Positions 41,808 to 48,960 of a DNA stretch of 64,000 nt are shown here, one piece after another. The notes beneath the pieces are model-generated. The model ran no database searches. It was not told where the DNA came from and was given only the letters and a program-made list of their open reading frames with translations. The stretch lies in assembly GCF_012328925.1 (NCBI RefSeq), contig NZ_JAAXLS010000002.1:248001-312000 (forward strand), given 5' to 3'. A program made the translations under genes and the position numbers. Numbering within the stretch: the first letter of the stretch is position 1; each line of letters opens with the position of its first letter. Source of the DNA: Amycolatopsis acididurans (GTDB lineage Bacteria; Actinomycetota; Actinomycetes; Mycobacteriales; Pseudonocardiaceae).

Positions 41808-43018
41808 TGCCCGGCGAGATCGAGAGCGTGTTCCGCGCGGAGTACGGCCGCGCGGTCTCGGTCCTGGTCCGCGTCTTCGGCGACATCGATCTCGCCGAAG
41901 AGGCGGTCCAGGACGCCTTCACCGAGGCCGTCCGGCGCTGGCCGGACACGGGCACGCCCCCGAGCCCGGCGGGCTGGATCATCACGACGGCGCGTAACCG
42001 GACCATCGATCGCCTGCGCCGGGAGGCCACCCGTGACGAGCGGCATGCGCAGGCCGCACTGATCCAGGCCACCGGCGAGCAAGCGGCGGAGGAGGACGGT
42101 CCCGTGCGCGACGACCGGCTGCGGCTCATTTTCACCTGCTGCCACCCGGCACTGGCCGAACAGGCACAGGTCGCGCTCACCCTGCGGCTGCTCGGCGGGC
42201 TCACCACGACCGAGATCGCGCACGCGTTCCTGGTTCCCGAACCGACGATGGCGCAGCGCCTGGTGCGGGCCAAGGCCAAGATCCGCGACGCCCGCATCCC
42301 CTTCCGTGTGCCGGGCGACGCGGATCTCCCGGGGCGGCTGCGCACCGTGCTCGCCGTGGTGTATCTGATCTTCAACGAGGGCTACACCGCGACCGCCGGG
42401 GACGCACTCGTGCGGGCCGAGCTGTGCGCCGAGGCGATCCGGCTGGGCAGACTGCTCGCCGGCCTCATGCCGGACGAACCCGAGGTGCTCGGGCTGCTGG
42501 CGCTGATGCTGCTGATCGAGTCCCGGCGCGGCGCGCGTACCGGCGCGGGCGGCGAGCTCGTCCGCCTCGCCGAGCAGGACCGCGGCCGCTGGGACGCCGG
42601 ACTCATCGCCGAGGGGCAGTCGCTGGTCCGGCGCTGCCTGCGCCGCGGCAGGCCGGGCCCGTACCAGATCCAGGCCGCGATCAACGCGGTGCACAGCGAC
42701 GCGGCGACGGCGGCCGGCACCGACTGGATACAGATCGTGCGGCTGTACGACCAATTGCTCGCGCTCACGCCGAGCCCGGTGGTGGCGCTGCACCGGGCGG
42801 TCGCGGTAGCCGAGGTCGACGGGCCGGCTGCGGCGCTGACCCTGGTCGGCGAACTCGCCCTCGACCGGTACCACCTCTTCCACGCGGTGCGCGCGGATCT
42901 GCTGCGCAGGCTCGGCCGGGACACCGAGGCCGCCGAGGCTTACGAGGCCGCGATCGCGCGGACGCAGAACGCGGCCGAACGCGAGTTTCTCCGCCGCCGT
43001 GCGGCGGGGCCACAGTGA
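41807..43018 (+). CDS. ECF42-type RNA polymerase sigma factor with C-terminal extension
   Basis: This 403-residue protein has sigma-2 ([37 protein letters not shown]) at about residues 9-80. Sigma-4 ([20 protein letters not shown], then [18 protein letters not shown]) is at about 120-165. A long TPR-like C-terminal extension of about 230 residues carries [11 protein letters not shown] and the conserved DGPxAAL repeat. This is the ECF42 layout, where the extension is needed for activity and no anti-sigma factor is linked. The DGPF partner is directly upstream. Confidence 0.92.
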   Translation: MPGEIESVFRAEYGRAVSVLVRVFGDIDLAEEAVQDAFTEAVRRWPDTGTPPSPAGWIITTARNRTIDRLRREATRDERHAQAALIQATGEQAAEEDGPVRDDRLRLIFTCCHPALAEQAQVALTLRLLGGLTTTEIAHAFLVPEPTMAQRLVRAKAKIRDARIPFRVPGDADLPGRLRTVLAVVYLIFNEGYTATAGDALVRAELCAEAIRLGRLLAGLMPDEPEVLGLLALMLLIESRRGARTGAGGELVRLAEQDRGRWDAGLIAEGQSLVRRCLRRGRPGPYQIQAAINAVHSDAATAAGTDWIQIVRLYDQLLALTPSPVVALHRAVAVAEVDGPAAALTLVGELALDRYHLFHAVRADLLRRLGRDTEAAEAYEAAIARTQNAAEREFLRRRAAGPQ

Positions 43019-43027
43019 GTTCTCGGC

Positions 43028-43729
43028 TCATTCCCTGTGCCACACCGGTTGCAGCACGAATTCGGTCAGATGTGCATCGGGGGGCGCCGACAGCACGGAA
43101 AAAACCGCCGAGGCCACCGACTCCGGTGCCAGATACCTGTCCGGCTGGAACGGACCGCCCTCGGTACGGCGTACCGCGCGCTGCATTCCGGTCGCGACCC
43201 GTCCGGGGTAGATACTCGTGACGCGCACACCGTTGCCGAGTTCCTCGGTGTGCAGTGCCTCGGCGAACACGCGCAGCGCCTGCTTGCTCGCGGCGTAGGC
43301 GGCGCGTCCCGCCGGTGCACCCGTGACCACCGTGGAGTTCACGACGATCACCCGGCCCTGGGCGGCACGCAGCCCCGGCAACAGGTTCCGCGTCACCTCG
43401 ACCACACCGAAGAGGTTCACGGCGAACACCTCGCGCCACTTTCTTTCCGGCATGTCGTGGATGGTGTCGCGTTCGAACACGCCCGCGCAGTGCACGAGCA
43501 GGTCGACGCTGGTCAGTTCGCCGGGGACCACGACCCCGGTGTCTTCGGGCGCGGCCAGGTCGATCGTCCAGTGGCACGCGTCGGGCATGGCGGCCGCCAT
43601 CGTTTTGAGTGCCGCTTCATCGCGTCCGGCCAGCCACAGTGTGTAGCGGTCCGCGAGGCCGTCTGCCACCGCGCGTCCGATGCCTCCGGTCGCGCCAATG
43701 ATCACTGCGACCGGTCTGTGTCCCGCCAC
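43028..43729 (-). CDS. SDR family oxidoreductase
   Basis: This 233-residue short-chain dehydrogenase has IIGATGGIGRAVADGL, LLVHCAGVF, VNSTVVTGAPAGRAAYAASK (Ser, Tyr-X3-Lys) and SIYPGRVATGM. No metal or substrate specificity is evident. GTG at 43729 has GAGAGG about 8 bases upstream. The 217-base gap to the divergent leader-peptide/ACT unit holds GTACGTAC near its promoter. It is convergent with the sigma factor, 9 bases apart. Confidence 0.9.
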   Translation of the reverse strand: MAGHRPVAVIIGATGGIGRAVADGLADRYTLWLAGRDEAALKTMAAAMPDACHWTIDLAAPEDTGVVVPGELTSVDLLVHCAGVFERDTIHDMPERKWREVFAVNLFGVVEVTRNLLPGLRAAQGRVIVVNSTVVTGAPAGRAAYAASKQALRVFAEALHTEELGNGVRVTSIYPGRVATGMQRAVRRTEGGPFQPDRYLAPESVASAVFSVLSAPPDAHLTEFVLQPVWHRE

Positions 43730-43878
43730 TCGTTTTCCTCTCGTACAGGGGAAAAACCCGTACGTACCGAGGTGTAATCGAGAAGATCGGGCGTGGCGCT
43801 ACACATTCTCCCCCGGCGAAGTCCGCGCGGTTCCGGGAACCAGCCGAAAAAGGACAAATTCCCGTACGCCGTCACCGC

Positions 43879-43888
43879 GTGACGTCAC
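43879..43888. promoter_or_regulatory. perfect palindrome upstream of the leader-peptide unit
   Basis: GTGACGTCAC is a perfect 10-bp palindrome 47 bases before the putative -10 box at 43935. It could be an activator or repressor site for either divergent unit. No family is assigned. Confidence 0.35.
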
Positions 43889-43934
43889 TTCGCCTTCGAC
43901 GGTGGGGCCGTGGCGCGAGTGTGGACTGTCGTGT

Positions 43935-44085
43935 TAGTCTCTCGCCGTGCAGCGCCTCATGATGTCCCAGCGACTCGTAATTCGGCGCGCCGGCTGAACC
44001 CAGGTCGCCGGCGCGCAGTTCGGCGATCGCTTCTCCCGGGACCTGGCCCGTTTCCAAGCCAGCTTTCATCCCGTGGAGAACTGCC
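43935..44085 (+). promoter_or_regulatory. attenuator-like leader with alternative RNA stems
   Basis: TAGTCT (43935-43940) is placed 6 bases before the GTG of a 16-codon ORF. Stem A pairs GCGCGCCGGC (43985-43994, the last sense codons of that ORF) with GCCGGCGCGC (44007-44016). Stem B pairs CCAGGTC (44000-44006, in the loop of A) with GACCTGG (44040-44046). Stem C pairs CTGGC (44043-44047) with GCCAG (44058-44062) and overlaps B. A excludes B, and B excludes C, the logic of ribosome-mediated attenuation. Confidence 0.6.
43947..43997 (+). CDS. putative leader peptide
   Basis: The 16-residue ORF VQRLMMSQRLVIRRAG begins at GTG, 6 bases after a -10-like TAGTCT, so it could be translated from a leaderless transcript. 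It is rich in Arg (four codons), with Leu-Val-Ile together and two adjacent Met codons, but no long run of one residue. Its final codons form one arm of a perfect 10-bp stem, so ribosome position would decide which RNA fold forms ahead of the ACT-like gene. Confidence 0.5.
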   Translation: MQRLMMSQRLVIRRAG

Positions 44086-44361
44086 ATGTCCCTGTCTGTC
44101 GAATCCCCCGCCACACGCCCTGCCATGCTGTTGCGGCGCCGTATCGCCGCCTACTTCGTCGGTGGTGTCGACGCGGTCCCGACGCTCGTCGGGGCACTGG
44201 CGCAGCGCGGTCACCTCGTGCACGAACTGTCGGTCGACATTCGCGACGGCGTCCGGGAAAGCAGCATGGTGTGCACCATCCTGTTGCCCTCCGACGAGAC
44301 CGAACACCTGCTGGCGCACTTGCGCGAACTGCCGGCGGTCGTGTCCGCCGAACTCGTCTGA
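44086..44361 (+). CDS. small ACT-like domain protein
   Basis: This 91-residue protein resembles a lone ACT domain (as in acetolactate synthase small subunits). RRRIAAYFVGGVDAVPTLVG, ALAQRGHLVHELSVDIR and MVCTILLPSDETEHLLAHLR follow the beta-alpha-beta pattern, and AVVSAELV is the last strand. ACT domains bind amino acids to control enzymes. No enzyme is adjacent. The leader peptide and alternative RNA stems upstream suggest amino-acid-responsive expression. GGAGA lies about 8 bases before the ATG. Confidence 0.65.
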   Translation: MSLSVESPATRPAMLLRRRIAAYFVGGVDAVPTLVGALAQRGHLVHELSVDIRDGVRESSMVCTILLPSDETEHLLAHLRELPAVVSAELV

Positions 44362-44433
44362 GCAACCGTCCACAGTAGACTCCGGCGCACTCGCCCTCAT
44401 GCCGCTGCCGCCCGCGCCGGCGCTTGTGGACAC

Positions 44434-44991
44434 TCAGGCGCGAAATCCCGCGGCTACCAGGTCCATGAGCCGCCCCGCCTGCTCCCGATGTTCCGTCTCG
44501 GGGCAGGCGAGGTGGACGCCGAGCAACGCCGCGACGAGATCGTCGCCGCGGGAACCGGCGCGGAACACGCCCTCGGCGATGCCCGCGTCCAGCAGGCGCT
44601 GGGCTGCCTCGGCGAGCCTGGCCCGCGAGTCGTGCGCGGTGACGATGTCGGAGGCGACCAGCGCGCGCATCGCGTCGCCCATGGCGCGCTTGTCTTCCAG
44701 CCGCCTGGCGAAGCGGTCCATCCAGCCGCGCAGCGCCTCCGCCGGGGGACTGCCGGCCAGCAGTTCGTCGGCGGCGTTGGCCACGAGGGTGAGCTCGTCG
44801 TCGTACACCGCGGCCGCGAGCGCCTCCCGGTTCGGGAAGTGCCGGTAGAGCGTGCCGACACCGACGCCGGCCTCCCTGGCAACGCGCTCGGGCCCGGCGT
44901 CCTCGCCCGCCGCGTAGAGCCGTTTCGCCGCGGCCAGGATCTGCTGCCGGTTGCGCAAGGCGTCGGCGCGGCGCCTGGGTGTCGTGGACAA
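44434..44991 (-). CDS. TetR family transcriptional regulator
   Basis: This 185-residue protein has the helix-turn-helix ERVAREAGVGVGTLYRHFPN at about residues 35-54, after RNRQQILAAAKRLYAAG. The C-terminal ligand domain is of the alcohol/redox-type TetR class. The start is TTG with GGAAGG about 8 bases upstream; no better in-frame start is seen. It diverges from the aldo/keto reductase gene over an 82-base gap with a clear inverted repeat, which it probably binds. Confidence 0.86.
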   Translation of the reverse strand: MSTTPRRRADALRNRQQILAAAKRLYAAGEDAGPERVAREAGVGVGTLYRHFPNREALAAAVYDDELTLVANAADELLAGSPPAEALRGWMDRFARRLEDKRAMGDAMRALVASDIVTAHDSRARLAEAAQRLLDAGIAEGVFRAGSRGDDLVAALLGVHLACPETEHREQAGRLMDLVAAGFRA

Positions 44992-45012
44992 ACGGAATAC
45001 CTTCCGGTTAGA

Positions 45013-45034
45013 GTGGAAGCGGAAGAACTTCCAC
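45013..45034. promoter_or_regulatory. inverted-repeat operator between TetR and aldo/keto reductase
   Basis: GTGGAAG (45013-45019) and CTTCCAC (45028-45034) are exact reverse complements separated by 8 bases. An inner GGAAG-AA-CTTCC shares the right arm. The site lies mid-way between the divergent starts, a classic position for TetR-type autorepression plus control of the neighbour. Confidence 0.62.
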
Positions 45035-45073
45035 TTACTTCCAGTGACATCTTCGCACGTTCCGGAGGATTCC

Positions 45074-45979
45074 GTGCCACTCCCCCGTCAGCTTCCGCTC
45101 GCCGGCCGCACCGTGCAGCGCGTGGGCTACGGCGCGATGCAATTGGCCGACCACGGTGGTGGCCTCGCTGTCACACCCGACCAGGCCATCACCGTGCTCC
45201 ATGCGCTGCTGGAATACGGCCGCACCGTCATCGACACCGCCGAGTTCTACGGCGACGGCGCCCTCAACGACCTGCTGGGCGTGGCGCTCGCGGGCCGCCA
45301 CGACGACGTCGTGCTGGCCACCAAGGTCGGCGCCGTCATCGACCCAGCGACCCGCCTCCGGCCGGCCCAGCAGCCGAAGGAACTGCGCGCCCAGGTCGAG
45401 GCCAACCTCGCGTCGCTGCGCGTGGACCGGCTCGACCTGGTCTTCATCCGCCGCGCCGACTTCCAGCCCGGCATCATCGCCACCGGCGACCAGGTCGTAC
45501 CCCTGGACGACCAGCTCGCCGAACTCGGCGAGCTGCGCGACGAGGGCAAGATCGCGACGATCGGACTGAGCAACATCATCGCCGCGCAACTCGAATCCGC
45601 ACTCGGCGCCGACGTCGCCGCGGTCCAGAACATCCACAACGTGATCGACCGCGACGGCGAGGACGTGCTCGCGCTCTGCCGGCGGCACGGCATCGCGTGG
45701 ATGCCCTATTGCCCGCTCGGCGGCAACTTCCCGGGACGGGAAAAGGTCACCGAGGTGCCCGAAGTGCTCGCCGCGGCCGCGGAACTGGACATCACCCCCA
45801 CTCAGCTCGGTCTCGCGTGGCTGCTGCACGCCTACGAGCGGAACCGTGCTCATCCCCGGCACACGCAGCCTCGGCCACCTCGCGGAAAACATGGCAAGCG
45901 TGGACATCGCCCTGCCGCCGGAGATCCTGACGCGGCTCGCGGCTATCCGGCCTTCGTCACGGCAGTCGCCAACGTGGTG
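45074..45979 (+). pseudogene. aldo/keto reductase with a frameshift near the 3' end
   Basis: The frame from GTG 45074 (GGAGG at 45064-45068) gives a good AKR: RVGYGAMQLADHGG, VIDTAEFYGDGALNDLLG (Asp and Tyr), VLATKVGAV (Lys), and later AVQNIHNVIDRDGEDVL. After WLLHAYER near 45840 homology moves to another frame, TVLIPGTRSLGHLAENMASV and so on, ending at 45979. One extra A in GGAACC (45841-45844) explains the shift. The unshifted product loses the NADP-binding SLGHLAENM segment. It may be a true recent mutation or a sequencing error. Confidence 0.75.
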
Positions 45980-46752
45980 AACGGCATGGTGAACCCGCCG
46001 CCGAGCTTGTCCACGGCCGCACCGATCGCGTCGAGAATCTCGGCCAGCTTGTCGCCGGGAACGCGCGTGAGCCCACCGGTGGTCGGCATCAGCTCCAGCC
46101 ATTCGTCACGGGTGTAGTACCGCTCCCAGTCGAACCGCCACTGTTCCGGCTCCGCGAAGGCCTCCGCTTGCCGGAACCCGTCGGCGAATTTGGCGAACAT
46201 CGCGCCGTAGATCGCGGTGGAGTCGCGCGCCGGCATCGCGCCGAGCGGCGATCCGGGCAGCACGCGTCGTACGACCTCGGTCATGGCCTCCCCGACCGGG
46301 CCCGGAGGCATGTACACGTGCGCGAAGACGGCAAGGATTCCCTTGGGGCGCAACACCTCCGCGGCTTTGGCCGCACCGGCGACCGGGTCCACCCAGTGCC
46401 AGGCCTGCGCGGCGACGACGGCGTCGAACGTCCGCCCGGCCGGTGTCCAGTCCTCGAACTTCGCCACCTCGACCTCGACCCCGCTGCGCCGGGCGAACTC
46501 GGCCATCCGCGCGTCGGGATCGACACCGAGCACGTGGCAGCCCGCGGCCTGGAACTGCCGAGCGTCGATGCCGGTGCCGCATCCGACGGACAGCACGTCG
46601 TGCCCGGGACCGGCGTCGATGACGCGGGCGATGAGTTCGTCGGGATAGCCCGGCCGGGCCCGGTCGTAGCGTACGGCGTCCTCCCCGAACGATTCGGCCA
46701 TGCGTCTCGCACGGTGCGGGTCGGAGGACTCAGGTTGCGGTAAAGTGGTCAT
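45943..46752 (-). CDS. class I SAM-dependent methyltransferase
   Basis: This 269-residue protein has motif I VLSVGCGTGIDARQFQAAG, VLGVDPDARM (acidic loop) and FDAVVAAQAWHWVDP (post-I) of UbiE/Methyltransf_11 enzymes. The substrate is unknown. TAAAGT (minus strand, 46759-46764) lies 6 bases before the ATG, so the transcript may be leaderless. That box sits in the middle of the operator shared with the divergent TetR gene. It overlaps the end of the aldo/keto reductase remnant. Confidence 0.9.
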   Translation of the reverse strand: MTTLPQPESSDPHRARRMAESFGEDAVRYDRARPGYPDELIARVIDAGPGHDVLSVGCGTGIDARQFQAAGCHVLGVDPDARMAEFARRSGVEVEVAKFEDWTPAGRTFDAVVAAQAWHWVDPVAGAAKAAEVLRPKGILAVFAHVYMPPGPVGEAMTEVVRRVLPGSPLGAMPARDSTAIYGAMFAKFADGFRQAEAFAEPEQWRFDWERYYTRDEWLELMPTTGGLTRVPGDKLAEILDAIGAAVDKLGGGFTMPFTTLATAVTKAG

Positions 46753-46754
46753 GC

Positions 46755-46780
46755 GCCCACTTTAGTGGGCACGTGCCCAC
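46755..46780. promoter_or_regulatory. tandem palindromic operators between methyltransferase and TetR
   Basis: GCCCACT-TT-AGTGGGC (46755-46770) overlaps a perfect 16-bp palindrome, GTGGGCACGTGCCCAC (46765-46780). Three copies of the same half-site result. The methyltransferase -10 box lies inside the first palindrome, so binding would block RNA polymerase. The TetR protein encoded just downstream is the likely ligand-controlled repressor. Confidence 0.75.
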
Positions 46781-46828
46781 TTGAGAACAGCGTACAGCTT
46801 CGCCGTGAGCGAAAAGGAGAATGTGTGT

Positions 46829-47428
46829 ATGCCGACCGGTGTACACCTCCACGATGCGCGCCAGCAACTGTTCGACGCCGCCGAACGGGTGCTGCTCCGC
46901 GGCGGGCCGAGCGCGCTGACCAGCCGTGCGGTCACCGCGGAGGCGGAGGTCTCCAAAGGCGTGCTGCACCGGCATTTCGCCGACTTCGACGACTTCCTCG
47001 CCGAACTGGTACGGGAGCGCCTCGGCCGGCTCGAAGACCAGCGCACGACACTGCGCGGCTCCGCGGGAACCGGCACCCTCGCGAGCAACCTCACCTCGGC
47101 GCTGATCGAGATCTTCGACCCGGTCGCAGTGGCGATCGTCAGCCTCATCCTGTTCCGCGACGAACTGCGCGCGCGGCTGCGCCACTCCGGACGGCCGCAC
47201 GGTATCCCGCTGCTGACCGAGGCGACTGCGATGATCGCCGCCTACCTGACCGACGAGTGCGAACTGGGCCGCGTCGCCGCCGACACCGACGCGGGCACGC
47301 TCGCGCTTTCCCTTGTCGGAACCGGCCATTTGCTCTTCGCCGATCAGGAGCACGCGCCCAGTGCCGAATTCGTCGAGTCGGCCGTGCGCACCGTCATCGC
47401 CGACGTGGTGCAGCGGCGACTGCTCTGA
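46829..47428 (+). CDS. TetR family transcriptional regulator
   Basis: This 199-residue protein has the helix-turn-helix SRAVTAEAEVSKGVLHRHFAD at about residues 31-51. ATG 46829 follows AAGGAG (46814-46819) by 9 bases; an earlier TTG frame start lies inside the operator region and is rejected. The ligand domain is C-terminal and unassigned. It diverges from the methyltransferase with shared palindromes between them, which suggests autoregulation and control of that gene. Confidence 0.86.
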   Translation: MPTGVHLHDARQQLFDAAERVLLRGGPSALTSRAVTAEAEVSKGVLHRHFADFDDFLAELVRERLGRLEDQRTTLRGSAGTGTLASNLTSALIEIFDPVAVAIVSLILFRDELRARLRHSGRPHGIPLLTEATAMIAAYLTDECELGRVAADTDAGTLALSLVGTGHLLFADQEHAPSAEFVESAVRTVIADVVQRRLL

Positions 47429-47431
47429 CCC

Positions 47432-47494
47432 GTTCCCGGAACCGTCCTTGCTAAACGGAACGTTGCTCCGTAATACTAGGTGGAGCACTGTTCC
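47432..47494. promoter_or_regulatory. repeated GGARC-NNN-GYTCC operators flanking a -10-like box
   Basis: GGAACGTTGCTCC (47457-47469) and GGAGCACTGTTCC (47482-47494) share the pattern GGARC-NNN-GYTCC, 25 bases apart. They flank the sequence AATACTAGG, which can serve as a -10 box. Their outer arms AACGGAAC and GTTCCGTT are also exact complements, so the RNA could fold and end in TTTTT, a possible terminator for the TetR gene. GTTCC-C-GGAAC (47432-47442) adds a third related site. Confidence 0.6.
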
Positions 47495-47556
47495 GTTTTT
47501 CCGGCAGCGTCGGCGGACGAAGCCGCTCTGGCCGCCCGGGCAGCAAGGAGGCACTG

Positions 47557-48411
47557 ATGGCACCCCGATTCGGCATCGCGACCGCCCCGATGCAGGTGAG
47601 CTACCCCGACATCCTGCGAGTGTGGGAAGAAGCGGACGCGATCCCCGAGATCGAGCATGCGTGGCTGTTCGACCACCTCATGCCGATCGGCGGCGATCCC
47701 GGCGGCCCCACGTTCGAAGGCTGGAGCCTGCTTTCGGCGCTGGCCGCCAGAACCGGGCGCCTGCGGCTGGGCCTGCTGGTGACCAGCAACCGGTTCCGCC
47801 CACCGGCGATGCTGGCCAAGATCGCCGCGACCGTCGACATCGTCTCGGGCGGACGGCTCGAGTTCGGCATCGGTGCCGGCTCGCGGCCGGACCATCCGCT
47901 CGCGCGCCGCGAGTACGAGGCACACGGCCTTCCCTTCCACGACGCCGCGCACGCCGTCGGCAGTCTCGCCGAGGCGTGCACGCTGATCCGTCGCTTGTGG
48001 ACCGACACCGAGCCGTTCGACTTCGAGGGCGAGTACCACCGGCTCAAGGGCGCGTTCTGCAACCCCAAGCCGGTGCAGCGGCCCGCCCCGCCGATCGTCA
48101 TTGGTGGCCGGTCCACCGCGACGCTGCGCGTGGTCGCCGAGCACGCCGACGTGTGGAACTTCCCGGGCGACGACCTCTCGGCCGCGATTCGCCGCGGCGC
48201 CGTGCTGGACCGGTTCTGCGCCGAGATCGGCCGCGATCCCGGCGCCATCGCGCGGTCCCTGGTCCTGCCCGTGTCCTACGACGACCCGTCACGTACGCGG
48301 GACGCGATCGCGGGAGCTGTCGACGCCGGCTTCTCCCACCTCGTGCTGTCCCTGTCGGCGCCGTATCCGGACAAGGTGGCGCACTGGGTCGCGGAGGAGC
48401 TGATCAGCTGA
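47557..48411 (+). CDS. LLM-class F420-dependent oxidoreductase
   Basis: This 284-residue luciferase-like TIM barrel has HAWLFDHLMPIGGDPGGPTF, LGLLVTSNRFRPPAMLAKIA, LEFGIGAGSRPDHPLARREY and PPIVIGGRSTATLRVVAEHA (cofactor site). Such proteins use F420 or FMN to reduce or oxidise diverse substrates. AAGGAGG lies about 7 bases before the ATG. Repeated palindromes upstream suggest ligand-controlled expression. It overlaps the convergent isochorismatase by 8 bases. Confidence 0.9.
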   Translation: MAPRFGIATAPMQVSYPDILRVWEEADAIPEIEHAWLFDHLMPIGGDPGGPTFEGWSLLSALAARTGRLRLGLLVTSNRFRPPAMLAKIAATVDIVSGGRLEFGIGAGSRPDHPLARREYEAHGLPFHDAAHAVGSLAEACTLIRRLWTDTEPFDFEGEYHRLKGAFCNPKPVQRPAPPIVIGGRSTATLRVVAEHADVWNFPGDDLSAAIRRGAVLDRFCAEIGRDPGAIARSLVLPVSYDDPSRTRDAIAGAVDAGFSHLVLSLSAPYPDKVAHWVAEELIS

Positions 48412-48955
48412 AATCCACCTCGGCGGTCGCGACGGTGCCCGCGGTCCGGCCCGGCGCGCGGTGATATTTCCAGTACAGGTTCGTGTGCGCGATGACCTGC
48501 TCCGGGTGCGGTGCGCCCCAGGCCGAGTGGTCCTCGGTGGTGTGCGCGTCCCCGACGAGGATGGCGTCGTAGCCCTTGACGATCGCGGTGTGCAGGGTCG
48601 CGCGGATGCACTCGTCGGTCTGCGCGCCGGTCACGAACAACCGCCCCGCGCCGAGCCCGGACAGCACGTCTTCGAGGTCGGTCGCCTCGAAGGAGTCCGG
48701 GTAGGTCTTGTCCACGCGGGGCTCGCCATCGCCGGGCGAGAGCTCCGGCACGAGCTGCCACCCGGAGCTGCCGTAGGCGATGTGCTCGTCGGAGTGCCGC
48801 ACCCACACGACCGGCACGCGTGCGCCGCGCGCCTTGTCCACCAGCGCCGCCACGTTCGCGACGAACTCGTCGCGGGCGTGGGTCCCGGCCACGACCCCGT
48901 TCTGCACGTCGATGACCAGCAGTGCGGTATTCGGGCGATTGTCCAATGTGGTCAT
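48404..48955 (-). CDS. isochorismatase-family cysteine hydrolase
   Basis: This 183-residue protein has the Asp-Lys-Cys triad: TALLVIDVQNGVV (Asp), RVDKTYPDSF (Lys) and FVTGAQTDECIRATLHTA (Cys). Members hydrolyse amides or vinyl ethers such as nicotinamide or isochorismate; the substrate is not clear. GGAGG lies 10 bases before the ATG, and it begins 5 bases after the MFS pump stop, so both are probably one transcript. Confidence 0.9.
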   Translation of the reverse strand: MTTLDNRPNTALLVIDVQNGVVAGTHARDEFVANVAALVDKARGARVPVVWVRHSDEHIAYGSSGWQLVPELSPGDGEPRVDKTYPDSFEATDLEDVLSGLGAGRLFVTGAQTDECIRATLHTAIVKGYDAILVGDAHTTEDHSAWGAPHPEQVIAHTNLYWKYHRAPGRTAGTVATAEVDFS

Positions 48956-48960
48956 ATGGC

